Assembly: GCF_029543085.1 (NCBI RefSeq)
Contig: NZ_CP119967.1
Coordinates: 3,126,501-3,190,500 of the forward strand
DNA: 64,000 nucleotides
Reading direction: 5' to 3'
Source: Pseudomonas sp. A34-9
GTDB taxonomy: Bacteria > Pseudomonadota > Gammaproteobacteria > Pseudomonadales > Pseudomonadaceae
The notes beneath the pieces are model-generated. The model saw only the letters and a list, made by a program, of their open reading frames with translations. It searched no databases and was not told where the DNA came from. The translations under genes were made by a program, and so were the position numbers. Of this stretch, positions 23,452 through 32,785 are shown piece by piece (positions within the stretch are counted from its first letter, which is position 1; every line of letters starts with the position of its first letter).

Positions 23452-24924
23452 TCAGGCGAGTATCCGTTCCAGCGTCCGCGTCACACCGTCCTCACGCAAG
23501 CTGTTGCAGCACCACTCAAACGCCGCCACAAACTCCGCCGAACGCGGAATCACCGTGCCAAAAATCTCCTCGACCGCCAACAACCGCTGCGTGATCAACG
23601 CATCATCCGCCACCAACGCCTGACAAAACGTCGCCCGTGGATCCGGAATCGAATAGGTATCGCCGTTCTCATCCACACCCTTCAAATACAACGCCCAAGC
23701 CGCGACCACCAACGCCGCGCGCTTGGTCTCCTGCCCATCGGCAATCAAGCGGTTGATCGTCGGAATAGTGAACTTGGGAAACTTCGATGAACCATCCGAA
23801 CACACCCGCTCCAACTGATCGGCAATCGCCTGATTGGAAAAACGCGCCACCAGTGTGTTTTTGTAATCGGTCAGATCAATACCCGGCACCGGCGCCAGTT
23901 GCGGGGTCACGTCCAGATCCATATAGGCGCGCATGTAGCGCACGAACAGCGGGTCATTCATGGTCTCGTGCACAAACCGGTAGCCCTTCAAAAAGCCCAG
24001 ATAGGTCAGCGCCAGGTGGCTGCCGTTGAGCAGTTTGATCTTCATTTCTTCGTAGGGCGAAACATCGTCGGTGAACTGCACGCCAACCTTTTCCCAGGCC
24101 GGGCGACCGTTGACGAATTTGTCCTCCAGGACCCACTGCACGAACGGCTCGCAGACCACCGGCCAGGCATCGTCGACGCCATGTTTGTCGGCCAATTGCA
24201 GGCGATGCGCGGTGCTGGTCATGGGGGTGATGCGATCGACCATGGCGTTGGGAAAACTGACGTTGGCGTCGATCCAGCTGCACAGATTGCTGTTGCGCAG
24301 CGTGGCAAACGCCAGCAGCGCCTTGCGCGTCACTGCGCCGTTGTGCGGCAGGTTATCGCACGACATCACGGTAAACGCCGGGATGCCCGCTGCCCGGCGT
24401 TTTTCCAGGGCTGCACACAAAAAGCCGAACACGGTTTTCGGTGCATCGGGATGGGCCAGGTCGTGTTGAATCTGTGGCAGGTGCGCCATGAATTCGCCGT
24501 TGCTGTCGTCGATGCAATAACCACCCTCGGTGATCGTCAGCGAGACGATGCGAATCTGTGGGTCGGCGAGTTTATCGATCAACGCCTGCGCGCCGTCCTC
24601 GGCCAGCAGCATGTCGCGAATCGCGCCAATCACGCGCACTTCGGTGTCGTCGCTGTCGCCGAGTTCGAACAGGGTGAACAGGTAATCCTGCTCTCTGAGA
24701 TCGTCACGGGCGCGGCGGTCTTCGCCGCGCAGGCCGACGCCGCAAATCGCCCAATCGAGGGCTTCGCCGGTGTTCATCAGGGCATCGGTGTAATACGCCT
24801 GATGCGCGCGATGAAAGCCGCCGACGCCGATGTGGGCGATGCCCTGGCGGGTGTCGTCGAGTTTGTAGGCCGGCAGTTTCACCTCGGGGGCGAGGCGGTT
24901 GAGGTTCTGTTTGTTCAGTTTCAT
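23452..24924 (-). CDS. mtlD: Mannitol 2-dehydrogenase (also arabitol/sorbitol)
   Basis: A 490-residue NAD-dependent polyol dehydrogenase of the long-chain, non-Rossmann-mannitol-dehydrogenase family, oxidising D-mannitol to D-fructose. It begins with the family motif HIGVGGFHRAHQAYYTD containing the nucleotide-binding GxGGFHRAH signature. The catalytic region has KLLNGSHLALTYLGFL with the active-site Lys and Asn/His residues. ATG 24924 is chosen because the homologous proteins begin with MKLN; an upstream start would add 11 poorly conserved residues. It lies 19 bases after mtlK. Confidence 0.96.
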   Translation of the reverse strand: MKLNKQNLNRLAPEVKLPAYKLDDTRQGIAHIGVGGFHRAHQAYYTDALMNTGEALDWAICGVGLRGEDRRARDDLREQDYLFTLFELGDSDDTEVRVIGAIRDMLLAEDGAQALIDKLADPQIRIVSLTITEGGYCIDDSNGEFMAHLPQIQHDLAHPDAPKTVFGFLCAALEKRRAAGIPAFTVMSCDNLPHNGAVTRKALLAFATLRNSNLCSWIDANVSFPNAMVDRITPMTSTAHRLQLADKHGVDDAWPVVCEPFVQWVLEDKFVNGRPAWEKVGVQFTDDVSPYEEMKIKLLNGSHLALTYLGFLKGYRFVHETMNDPLFVRYMRAYMDLDVTPQLAPVPGIDLTDYKNTLVARFSNQAIADQLERVCSDGSSKFPKFTIPTINRLIADGQETKRAALVVAAWALYLKGVDENGDTYSIPDPRATFCQALVADDALITQRLLAVEEIFGTVIPRSAEFVAAFEWCCNSLREDGVTRTLERILA

Positions 24925-24943
24925 TGGGCAAGTCTCGAAAAAA

Positions 24944-26047
24944 TCAGGCCGCAGCACGCAGCGGACGGGTCAGCGCCACACCTTCGGCATCGAATAAATG
25001 GCAGTGGGCGGCATCCAGATAGAGGTTCAGTTGCTCGCCATAACGGCTCGCCAGATCACCGCGCACGCGCATGGTCAGCGCTTCGCCGGCGTTGGTCTTG
25101 ACGTGACAGAAGGTGTCGCTGCCCAGTCGCTCGCTGACATCAGCAGTGACTTGCAGGGTGCAGTCGCCCGGTTGCGCCAGTTCCAGATGTTCCGGGCGGA
25201 TACCCAGGGTCACGGCGCTGCCGACACTGAGGTGCCCGGCGTTGAAGGGCAGGGTAATGCGCGTGCCGGCGTCCAGTGCGACTTCGCAGGTTTGCCCATC
25301 GATGCGAGCGATCGTGCCCTTGAGGAAACCCATCTTCGGCGTACCGAGGAACCCGGCGACGAAAAGGTTCGCCGGGTTGTGATACAGGTCCAGCGGCGAG
25401 CCGACCTGTTCGATCTTGCCGCCATTGAGCACCACGACTTTATCGGCCATGGTCATCGCTTCGACCTGATCATGGGTCACGTAGATCATCGTCGCTTGCA
25501 GGTCCTTGTGCAGACGCAGCAGTTCCAGACGCATCTGCACCCGCAGCGCAGCGTCGAGGTTGGACAGCGGTTCGTCGAACAGGAAAATTTTCGGATTGCG
25601 CACAATGGCACGGCCAATCGCCACGCGTTGACGCTGACCGCCGGAGAGTTGTTTTGGCTTGCGCTCGAGCATCGGCCCGAGTTCGAGAATGCGCGCCGCT
25701 TCACCGACTTTCTTCTCGACTTCGGCTTTCGGTACGCCGGCCAGATCGAGGGCGAAGGACATGTTCTTTTTCACGGTCATGTGCGGGTACAGCGCGTAGG
25801 TCTGGAACACCATCGCCAGATCGCGCTTGGCCGGGCTGACTTCGGTGATGTCACGGCCATCGAGTTCGATGGTGCCGTCACTGACTTCCTCCAGACCCGC
25901 AATCAGCCGTAACAAGGTGGATTTGCCGCAGCCCGACGGGCCGACGAAGACCACGAATTCCTTGTCGTTCACCTCAAGGTCGATGCCCTTGATGATGGAA
26001 AAGCCTTCAAAGCCTTTTTGCAGATTCTTGATTTTCAGGTTGGCCAT
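24944..26047 (-). CDS. mtlK: Polyol ABC transporter ATPase
   Basis: A 367-residue ATP-binding subunit of the MalK/MsmK/UgpC type. Walker [10 protein letters not shown], the signature [15 protein letters not shown], Walker [14 protein letters not shown] and the H-loop THDQVEAMT are all present, followed by a C-terminal TOBE/MalK-like regulatory domain after residue 240. It drives uptake of mannitol, sorbitol or arabitol with the two permeases and MtlE. ATG 26047 is chosen because the longer frame reads through a REP palindrome. Gap to mtlD is 19 bases. Confidence 0.96.
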   Translation of the reverse strand: MANLKIKNLQKGFEGFSIIKGIDLEVNDKEFVVFVGPSGCGKSTLLRLIAGLEEVSDGTIELDGRDITEVSPAKRDLAMVFQTYALYPHMTVKKNMSFALDLAGVPKAEVEKKVGEAARILELGPMLERKPKQLSGGQRQRVAIGRAIVRNPKIFLFDEPLSNLDAALRVQMRLELLRLHKDLQATMIYVTHDQVEAMTMADKVVVLNGGKIEQVGSPLDLYHNPANLFVAGFLGTPKMGFLKGTIARIDGQTCEVALDAGTRITLPFNAGHLSVGSAVTLGIRPEHLELAQPGDCTLQVTADVSERLGSDTFCHVKTNAGEALTMRVRGDLASRYGEQLNLYLDAAHCHLFDAEGVALTRPLRAAA

Positions 26048-26081
26048 GATGATGGGCCTCCGCAATGTTGTTTTTTTAAGA

Positions 26082-26162
26082 TCAAAAGATCGCAGCCTGC
26101 GGCAGCTCCTACAGGGGAACGGCGTGCTCTGTGCAGGAGCTGCCGAAGGCTGCGATCTTTTG
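26082..26162. repeat. REP-type palindrome, class A, reversed arm order, inside the mtl operon
   Basis: The arms are in the opposite order to most copies here: the TCAAAAGATCGCAGC side comes first and the AGGAGCTGCCG side second. It lies in the 126-base gap between mtlG and mtlK, so it is part of the polycistronic transcript. Confidence 0.88.
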
Positions 26163-26173
26163 CTTTTCAATGT

Positions 26174-27004
26174 TCATTTCACGGCGCCGAACGAGAGGCC
26201 GCGCACCAGTTGTTTCTGGCTGATCCAGCCGAAGATCAGAATCGGTGCACACGCCAGGGTCGAGACCGCCGACAACTTGGCCCAGAACAAGCCTTCCGGA
26301 CTTGAATACGAGGCGATCAACGCGGTCAGTGGCGCCGCTTTCGACGAGGTCAGGTTCAGCGACCAGAACGCCTCGTTCCAGCACAGAATCAGCGACAGCA
26401 ACACGGTCGAGGCGAGGCCACCCTTGGCGATCGGCAGCAGCACGCGAACCATTTCCTGCCACAGCGTGGCGCCGTCGAGGCGGGCGGCTTCGAGGATGTC
26501 TTTGGGGATGTCCTTGAAGTAGGTGTAAACCATCCAGACCACGATCGGCAGGTTGATCAGCGTGTAGATCACGATCAGCGCGATGCGCGTATCGAGCAGG
26601 CCGAAACTCTTCGCCAGCAAGTAGATCGGCATCAGCACGCCCACGGGCGGCAGCATCTTGGTCGAGAGCATCCACAGCAGCGTGCCTTTGGTACGCTGGG
26701 TTTCGTAGAACGCCATCGAGTACGCCGCTGGCACCGCGATCAGCAGACACAGGGCCGTGGCGCTGAAGGAAATCACCACCGAGTTCCAGGCGAAACTGAA
26801 GTAATCGCTGCGCTCATTGATGTGCAGGTAGTTCTCCAGCGTCGGCGTGAAGATGAACTGCGGCGGCGTGGCAAAGGCATCGATTTCGGTTTTGAAACTG
26901 GTCATCACCATCCAGAAGATCGGGAAGAAAATCACGATCGCGATGGCCCAGGCCAGCGTGCCGAGCAGCAGGCTTTGCAGCCGGCGGGATTGTTGAAGAG
27001 TCAT
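26174..27004 (-). CDS. mtlG: Polyol ABC transporter permease 2 (MalG-like)
   Basis: A 276-residue inner-membrane permease of the MalG type with six predicted membrane helices. The first begins near residue 15 (GTLAWAIAIVIFFPIFWMVM) and there is a large periplasmic loop containing NYLHINERSDYF. The EAA loop signature is ILEAARLDGATLWQEMVRVLLPIAKGG (about residues 185-210), which contacts MtlK. It is paired with MtlF (8-base gap) to form the channel. The terminal QKQLVRGLSFGAVK is typical of MalG family members. Confidence 0.94.
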   Translation of the reverse strand: MTLQQSRRLQSLLLGTLAWAIAIVIFFPIFWMVMTSFKTEIDAFATPPQFIFTPTLENYLHINERSDYFSFAWNSVVISFSATALCLLIAVPAAYSMAFYETQRTKGTLLWMLSTKMLPPVGVLMPIYLLAKSFGLLDTRIALIVIYTLINLPIVVWMVYTYFKDIPKDILEAARLDGATLWQEMVRVLLPIAKGGLASTVLLSLILCWNEAFWSLNLTSSKAAPLTALIASYSSPEGLFWAKLSAVSTLACAPILIFGWISQKQLVRGLSFGAVK

Positions 27005-27012
27005 GGCAGGCC

Positions 27013-27939
27013 TCAGGCTTTGTCAGTCAGGTTTTTGCCGATCATCCGCACCAGAATGATCGCGGCGATATTGGCGATGACCACGGCGATCAGGCCGCCC
27101 GCCGAGGCCATGCCGACGTCGAACTGCACCAGCGCCTGGTTGTAGATCAGGTAGGCGAGGTTGGTCGAGGCGTAGCCGGGGCCGCCGTTGGTGGTGGTGA
27201 AAATCTCGGCGAACACCGACAGCAGAAAGATCGTTTCGATCATCACCACCACGGCAATCGGCCGCGCCAGATGCGGCAGGGTCAGGTGCCAGAAGATCGC
27301 GACCGGCCCGGCACCGTCGAGGCGCGCGGCTTCTTTCTGTTCCTGATCGAGGGACTGCATCGCGGTCATCAGAATCAGGATCGCGAAGGGCAGCCATTGC
27401 CACGAGACAATGATGATGATCGACAGCAGCGGGTAGTGCGCCAGCCAGTCCACCGGTTGTGCGCCGAACAGTTTCCAGAGGTAGGCGAGGATCCCCGAGA
27501 CCGGATGGAAAATCAGGTTCTTCCAGATCAACGCACCCACCGTGGGCATGATAAAGAACGGCGAGATCAGCATGACCCGCACGATGCCACGGCCGAGGAA
27601 CTCACTGGCCTCAAGCAACGCACTGATCAGCACGCCAAACACCACGCTGATCAGCAGCACGCTGCCGACCAGCAGCAAGGTATTGGTGGCGCCGGGCAGG
27701 AAGCCTGAGTCCGTCAGAAAGTAAGTGAAGTTCTCCAGCCCGACGAATTCGTTTTCACCGGGGTTGAGCAAGTTGTAGCGGATCATCGAAAAATAAATGG
27801 TCATGCCCAGCGGCACGATCATCCACAGTAGCAACAGGGCCACCGAAGGGCTGACCAGAAACCAGCCGGGATTGCGCACGCGGATTTTGCGCGCAGGTGG
27901 CGACAGGTCGATGTGGGCTTTGGCAGTTGAAGTATTCAT
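27013..27939 (-). CDS. mtlF: Polyol ABC transporter permease 1 (MalF-like)
   Basis: A 308-residue inner-membrane permease of the MalF type. It has six predicted helices, beginning with SPSVALLLLWMIVPLGMTIYFS near residue 30, and an EAA loop (EQKEAARLDGAGPVAIFWHLTLPHLARP). The conserved TNGGPGYASTNLAYLIYNQAL segment follows. It forms the translocation pore with MtlG. ATG 27939 is taken; a longer start would include REP sequence and disrupt the N-terminal helix pattern. The gap upstream to mtlE is 153 bases and holds a class B REP. Confidence 0.94.
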   Translation of the reverse strand: MNTSTAKAHIDLSPPARKIRVRNPGWFLVSPSVALLLLWMIVPLGMTIYFSMIRYNLLNPGENEFVGLENFTYFLTDSGFLPGATNTLLLVGSVLLISVVFGVLISALLEASEFLGRGIVRVMLISPFFIMPTVGALIWKNLIFHPVSGILAYLWKLFGAQPVDWLAHYPLLSIIIIVSWQWLPFAILILMTAMQSLDQEQKEAARLDGAGPVAIFWHLTLPHLARPIAVVVMIETIFLLSVFAEIFTTTNGGPGYASTNLAYLIYNQALVQFDVGMASAGGLIAVVIANIAAIILVRMIGKNLTDKA

Positions 27940-27980
27940 GGTGATCACAACCGAGTCATACAGACCTATGGAGATCCCAT

Positions 27981-28067
27981 GTGGGAGCGAGCTTGCTCGC
28001 GAAAGCGCTGGTTCAGTGCCATGTGTATTGGCTGGCACGACGCCTTCGCGAGCAGGCTCGCTCCCAC
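27981..28067. repeat. REP-type palindrome, class B
   Basis: Inverted repeat starting GTGGGAGCGAGCTTGCTCGC (27981) and ending with the complementary GCTCGCTCCCAC (28067). It lies between mtlE and mtlF, where such hairpins commonly protect the upstream mRNA; that effect is inference here. Confidence 0.9.
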
Positions 28068-28092
28068 AGGAGGCAGGAGCGAGCTTTACGGG

Positions 28093-29403
28093 TTACTTGG
28101 GATAACCGGCGCGCTTCATCTCGCGTTCAGTGGTTTGCTGGGCGGCAGCCAACGCTTGATCCACCGTGGTCTGGCCGATCAGCGCCGCCGAGAACAATTT
28201 GCCGACCTGGGTGCCCACGCCCTGGAACTCAGGAATGGTCACCAGTTGAATGCCGATGTACGGCACCGGTTTCAGCGTCGGTTTGCTCGGGTCGGCGGCC
28301 TTCAACGATTCCAGCGTGACCTTGGCGAACGGCGCCGCGCTCATGTAGGCGTCGCTATAGGTCGAGGCGCGAGTGCCTGGCGGTACGTTGGCGATGCCGT
28401 CAGTTTTAGCCACCAGCTCGCCGTACTCTTTGGAGGTCGCCCAGGCGCTGAATTGCTTGGCGGCGTCTTTGGCTTTGGAGCTGGTCGGAATCGCCAGCGC
28501 CCACGAATACAGCCACGCCGAACCTTTGTCGGTGACCTGATGCGGCGCGAAGGTGAAGCCGACGTGATCGGCGACCTTGCTCTGAGTCTTGTCGGTGACG
28601 AAGGAGCCGGCAACGCTGGCGTCGACCCAGATTGCGCATTTGCCGCTGTTGAACAGCGCCAGGTTTTCGTTGAATCCGTTGCTCGACGCGCCCGGTGGAC
28701 CGGATTTTTTCATGGTGTCGACGTAGAAATTCAGCGCGTTTTTCCACTCGGGGCCGCTGAATTCCGGTTTCCATTGCTCATCGAACCAGCGCGCGCCGTA
28801 GGCGTTGGCGACAGTGGTGATCAGCGCCATGTTCTCACCCCAGCCGGCCTTGCCGCGCAGGCAGATGCCGTATTGTTCTTTGTCCTTGTTGGTGAGTTTT
28901 TCGGCGAAGCCGGCGATCTGTTCCCAGGTCGGGCGCTCGGGCATGCTCAGCCCGGCCTCCTTGAACAAATCAGTGCGGTAATAGGTGATCGAGCTTTCGG
29001 CGTAGAACGGCAGTGCGTACAGCGAACCCTTGACCGACAGGCCTTCACGCACTGACGGGAACACGTCGTCGAGGGCGTAACTGGCGGGCAGATCCTTCAT
29101 CGGTTCCAGCCAACCCTTGGCGCCCCACAGTGCGGCTTCGTACATGCCGATGGTCAACACATCGAACTGACCGCCCTGAGTAGCGATGTCAGTGGTCAGG
29201 CGTTGACGCAGAACGTTTTCTTCCAGCACCACCCAATTGAGCTTGATGTCCGGATGCTCGGTCTCGAAGGTTTTCGAGAGTTTTTGCATGCGGATCATGT
29301 CGCTGTTGTTGACGGTGGCGATGGTCAGGGTCTGGGCGCCAAGGCTGACGCTGCTGAGGGTCATGCAGGTGAGGGCAAGCAGAGCTTTTGCAGTGGGTTG
29401 CAT
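28093..29403 (-). CDS. mtlE: Polyol ABC transporter substrate-binding protein
   Basis: A 436-residue periplasmic sugar-binding protein with a signal peptide (MQPTAKALLALTCMTLSSVSLGA) and the family 1 solute-binding fold (LTIATVNNSDMIRMQKLSKTFE; the INVRQ-like linkers). It is the first gene of the polyol operon. A strong AAGGAG stands 7 bases before ATG 29403. Mannitol, sorbitol and arabitol are the ligands reported for the P. fluorescens homologue; binding is inferred by synteny. A region of ~300 bases upstream separates it from mtlR and must hold the operon promoter. Confidence 0.94.
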   Translation of the reverse strand: MQPTAKALLALTCMTLSSVSLGAQTLTIATVNNSDMIRMQKLSKTFETEHPDIKLNWVVLEENVLRQRLTTDIATQGGQFDVLTIGMYEAALWGAKGWLEPMKDLPASYALDDVFPSVREGLSVKGSLYALPFYAESSITYYRTDLFKEAGLSMPERPTWEQIAGFAEKLTNKDKEQYGICLRGKAGWGENMALITTVANAYGARWFDEQWKPEFSGPEWKNALNFYVDTMKKSGPPGASSNGFNENLALFNSGKCAIWVDASVAGSFVTDKTQSKVADHVGFTFAPHQVTDKGSAWLYSWALAIPTSSKAKDAAKQFSAWATSKEYGELVAKTDGIANVPPGTRASTYSDAYMSAAPFAKVTLESLKAADPSKPTLKPVPYIGIQLVTIPEFQGVGTQVGKLFSAALIGQTTVDQALAAAQQTTEREMKRAGYPK

Positions 29404-29631
29404 CGTGCACTCCTTTTCTGCACCCGGCGGGGGCAGAAGGACAGTTATTGTTTTTGTGTCTTCCTGTGCAGGAAGAATGTGCACTGATTACAGCCTTCAA
29501 TCGCCGCACTGACAAATCATCCATCGCACTTCGATTGATACTTTTTTGCACTGGGGTTTTCCCGGACAAACGCAGGGAAGGGCTTTGCGGCGGGGAGGCG
29601 CTATCGAATGTGTACAGGTTTCAGGTGCAAA

Positions 29632-29703
29632 TCAAAAGATCGCAGCCTTCGGCAGCTCCTACACCGAACTTGGTAGGAGCTGCCGAAGGCTGCGATCTTT
29701 TGA
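29632..29703. repeat. REP-type palindrome, class A, reversed arm order
   Basis: The arms are TCAAAAGATCGCAGCCTTCG first and AGGAGCTGCCGAAGGC second, with an 8-base loop. It lies between the mtlE promoter region (29404-29631, no gene) and the 3' end of mtlR. Confidence 0.9.
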
Positions 29704-29710
29704 TCTTGTT

Positions 29711-30616
29711 TTAAACGCGATTCTGTTCGGTCAGGCGCTGCACGGCGAGCCGTCGATAATGCGACGGCGTCATCCCCTTGAGCTGCTGAAAGCGCCGATT
29801 GAAGTTGGAAATGTTGTTGAAGCCCGACTCAAAGCACACGTCCGTCACCGGCTTGTCGCCATCGGCCAGCAGCTCGCAGGATTTGCTGATGCGCAAGCGA
29901 TTGACGAATTCGATGAAGTTGCGCCCGGTCGCCTGTTTGAACACGCGGCTGAAGTAGGTCGGTGTCATGCCCAGATGCTCGGCGACTTCTTCCAGCGAAA
30001 TGTCCCGGGCGTAGTGGCTGAAGATGTAATCGACGGCGCGGTTGGTGCGATCGATATTGTGTTCGTCCGCCAGTTGCGGCGTGGTCGCGCCGGACAACAA
30101 CTGGAAATCATCGCTGGCCGCGAGCAACTCCATCAGGATGAAAAAGTGCCCCAGTCGGGTGATGCCCCGGGTATCGGCGATACGCTGCATCAGCGTCATG
30201 GCTTGGCGGATGGTGCGCTTGCAGCGAAACTCGATGCCGTACTGCGCACGTTCCAGCAACGGTGCCAGGCTTTTCAGCTCGGCGAACACCTGATGGCCAC
30301 TGTCGAATAACTCGTCGGTGAAGTTGACCAGCATGTCGCGCTTTTCCACCACTTCGTCTTCGGCGACCTGACTGATCCAGTTGTGCGGCAGGTTGGGGCC
30401 GGTGAGGAACAGAGTTTCCGGGTAGAAGTTGCCGATGTAGTCGCCGATGAACACCTTGCCGGAACTGGCGACGATCAGGTGCAGCTCGTATTCCTTGTGA
30501 AAATGCCAGCGCACCAGCGGGCAGGGGAAGCCGTGCTGGCGGTAGATGATGGACAACCCGTTATGGTCATCCATCAACTCGTAGGAGGGGTCGGTCACGC
30601 GGGTGGTTCGGGTCAT
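29711..30616 (-). CDS. mtlR: AraC-family activator of the mannitol operon
   Basis: A 301-residue transcriptional regulator with an N-terminal cupin-type effector domain (the HFHKEYELHLI motif near residue 40) and a C-terminal AraC/XylS DNA-binding domain from about residue 195: LEEVAEHLGMTPTYFSRVFKQATGRNF and the second helix-turn-helix VCFESGFNNISNFNRRFQQLKGMTPSHYRRL. In P. fluorescens MtlR activates mtlEFGKDYZ in response to mannitol, sorbitol or arabitol. It is encoded upstream of mtlE on the same strand, separated by a REP. Confidence 0.94.
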   Translation of the reverse strand: MTRTTRVTDPSYELMDDHNGLSIIYRQHGFPCPLVRWHFHKEYELHLIVASSGKVFIGDYIGNFYPETLFLTGPNLPHNWISQVAEDEVVEKRDMLVNFTDELFDSGHQVFAELKSLAPLLERAQYGIEFRCKRTIRQAMTLMQRIADTRGITRLGHFFILMELLAASDDFQLLSGATTPQLADEHNIDRTNRAVDYIFSHYARDISLEEVAEHLGMTPTYFSRVFKQATGRNFIEFVNRLRISKSCELLADGDKPVTDVCFESGFNNISNFNRRFQQLKGMTPSHYRRLAVQRLTEQNRV

Positions 30617-30706
30617 GGCCTGCCACTTTTTTGTTATCGCCTGGCGATCATGCCTCGTTCCGCGTGCGATGCGCCAGTTTGCTGTGACGACTGCCCTGAA
30701 GAGTGC

Positions 30707-31597
30707 TCAAACCTTGCGCAAACTCGCGGTCACTGTGATTTTTTCATTGGCCTTCTGGACGTTGGCCAGCCGACAAAAAGGTACGATATTCGAGTTTTTA
30801 ATGAAGTCGAAGTTGATGATGTTACATTTCTTCGCCCACTCCGTTTTGGCAGGATCAAACCAGATATCCAGTTCATTGAGGATTCGCTGGGGGCCGCCGA
30901 CGGTATAGCTTGTCGCCGACAGCGACCAGGGTCGCCACTGGCTCGGTGGGTTGCTCAGCGTTTTCTCGATGTAACGGTACAGATCGGAGGCATTGACCAG
31001 CGCTTCGCCAATCCATTTGTGTGGAATCTGCTCATGAAACAAGCTGTCCCGGGGGTTCGGCAGGGGAGCTGCGACCACAATGCGCTGGCGCGAACTGATG
31101 TTCTTTAGTTGGCCAAGCGTCAGATGAATATTGCTTTGTGGAATCATCCGTTCACCCAGATGTTCCAGTATCAATTGTTTGAATTCCTCATGGTTGAAAT
31201 CACTGTCGCCCTTTTTCAATTCATGAAAATCGAGAATGATGAATTCATCGGGGTTGCCTTGCAGAAACGCCACAACGTCACGCACAAGGTCGAGAAGATT
31301 TCGACTGGAGCGATAGCCGTCGTGTTGAAAGCGAAACTTTGCAAATCCCAGGCCTTTGCTATCGTACATCAAACGAACGTCCAGTACCCTGGCGCCACGA
31401 TTCAATTGGGAATAGAAAGGCACATCCTGGCATGCCAGCCAGTTTGGCCCCGGAATCAAAGAGAATGAAGCCTCCCAGTCACAGCCCGCATTATGCGTTC
31501 CCGGCAATGTCATCTCAAGTAACGACAAGTCATCAAGTTGTGGTGTATCGCCCATCCACTGGTGAGGGCCAAAGTTTTGAAGAAAAAGATCGTTCAT
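30707..31597 (-). CDS. PI-PLC X-domain-like protein, copy 2
   Basis: A 296-residue protein with a phosphatidylinositol-specific phospholipase C X-like fold. The first catalytic His is in LPGTHNAGC (near residue 33), the Arg/Asp in RGARVLDVRLMYD, the second His in FRFQHDGYRSSRN, followed by EFIILDFHELKKG. It lacks a signal peptide, unlike secreted bacterial PI-PLCs, so it would be cytoplasmic or released by a non-Sec route. It is a diverged paralogue of the next gene. ATG 31597, preceded by AGGA, is preferred to ATG 31606. The substrate is unproven. Confidence 0.87.
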   Translation of the reverse strand: MNDLFLQNFGPHQWMGDTPQLDDLSLLEMTLPGTHNAGCDWEASFSLIPGPNWLACQDVPFYSQLNRGARVLDVRLMYDSKGLGFAKFRFQHDGYRSSRNLLDLVRDVVAFLQGNPDEFIILDFHELKKGDSDFNHEEFKQLILEHLGERMIPQSNIHLTLGQLKNISSRQRIVVAAPLPNPRDSLFHEQIPHKWIGEALVNASDLYRYIEKTLSNPPSQWRPWSLSATSYTVGGPQRILNELDIWFDPAKTEWAKKCNIINFDFIKNSNIVPFCRLANVQKANEKITVTASLRKV

Positions 31598-31711
31598 GTA
31601 AAGCATCCTGCAAGATTGATATAAGTGCAGTCTAAAGTTGCGCCTGCAGGATGCTTATAATGGTTGAAAGGCTAGTGCGCCATGGTGGTTTTAATGCAAG
31701 TTGTTAGAGCG

Positions 31712-32665
31712 TCACGGACTTGTCTCGAGATTCGTCTGGGCTTTTTCTTTTTTCTCAATGGCTTTTTCAAGGTTTGCAGTTTTGCAGTGGGATACGATTT
31801 TATGAAGTTCAATAAAATCGAAGTTGATGATGTTGCATTTTTTTGCCCAGTCCGATCTGGCGGGATCAAACCATTTGTCCAGTGCAGCGGGTATTCGTTG
31901 TGGCCCGCCAAGCGGCGTGTAGCACGTCGCGGACAGCGACCAGAGCCAACGCCGGTCAGGCGGACTGCTCAATACATCTGCGATGTGGCGATTCAACTGG
32001 GAAGTGTCGACAAATGTCTGGCCAATCCACTTGTGAATGACCGGGTCGGAAATCCGGCTATCTTCTGTGCCCCATGGCATGGGAGCAGCCAGCAGAATTC
32101 TTTGTAACGGATGGGTTCTCTTTAATTGACCCAGGGGCAGGGACAGGTTTTCCGCTGGAATTAAGCGGTCGCCAAGATGTTGCAACATTAATTGTTTGAA
32201 TTCCGCGTGATTGAACGTGCTTGTTCCTTTCTGCAGTTCATGGAAGTCCATGACAATAAATTCATCCGGGTATTTCGAGAGAAATTTTTTAACGTCGCGA
32301 ACAAGATCTTCAAGCGTACGGGAAGACCGATAGCCGCCATGCTGGAAACGAAATCTGTTAAAACCTTTCGCCTCGCCGTCGTAAAGCAATCGTAGGTCAA
32401 GTGCTCTTGCGCCACGAATAAGTTGCATCTCAAAGGAGACATCCTGGCAGACCACCCAGTTATGGGTTGGAAGCCGCCACTCAAACAGAGATAAAAAGCC
32501 CGTGGGTTCAGGAAGTGGGAGATCGAATGCGTCATTGTCACAGCCTGCGTTATGAGTACCCGGCAAGGTCAACTCACAGAGTGACAGGTTGTCAATTTCC
32601 GGTGTTTGGGTCATCCAGTCATGATGGACGAGTTTTTCAAGAAAACGAGGGGGCATTTTACGCAT
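31712..32665 (-). CDS. PI-PLC X-domain-like protein, copy 1
   Basis: A 317-residue paralogue of the adjacent gene with the same marks: LPGTHNAGCDN with the first His, RGARALDLRLLYDGE, the second His in FRFQHGGYRSSR, DEFIVMDFHELQKG and the terminal segment CYTPLGGPQRIPAALDKWFDPARSDWAKKCNIINFDFIE. It has no signal peptide. Compared with copy 2 it carries an insertion after the first His (EPTGFLSLFEWRLPTH) and a Lys-rich tail. Presumably both copies act on inositol phospholipids or related lipids, which are rare in bacteria, so a eukaryotic target is plausible. About 115 bases separate the two genes. Confidence 0.87.
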   Translation of the reverse strand: MRKMPPRFLEKLVHHDWMTQTPEIDNLSLCELTLPGTHNAGCDNDAFDLPLPEPTGFLSLFEWRLPTHNWVVCQDVSFEMQLIRGARALDLRLLYDGEAKGFNRFRFQHGGYRSSRTLEDLVRDVKKFLSKYPDEFIVMDFHELQKGTSTFNHAEFKQLMLQHLGDRLIPAENLSLPLGQLKRTHPLQRILLAAPMPWGTEDSRISDPVIHKWIGQTFVDTSQLNRHIADVLSSPPDRRWLWSLSATCYTPLGGPQRIPAALDKWFDPARSDWAKKCNIINFDFIELHKIVSHCKTANLEKAIEKKEKAQTNLETSP

Positions 32666-32785
32666 CCTTGCGTGTGATGATAGGCAGTGCTATCGGAAGT
32701 GTGCTGCGCAGGTTTTTTATCATGTCGTGGGAGGGTTGGGGTACACACTTCAATGCAAGTTATGTAGTGGTGCGCGCGTGCCTGT

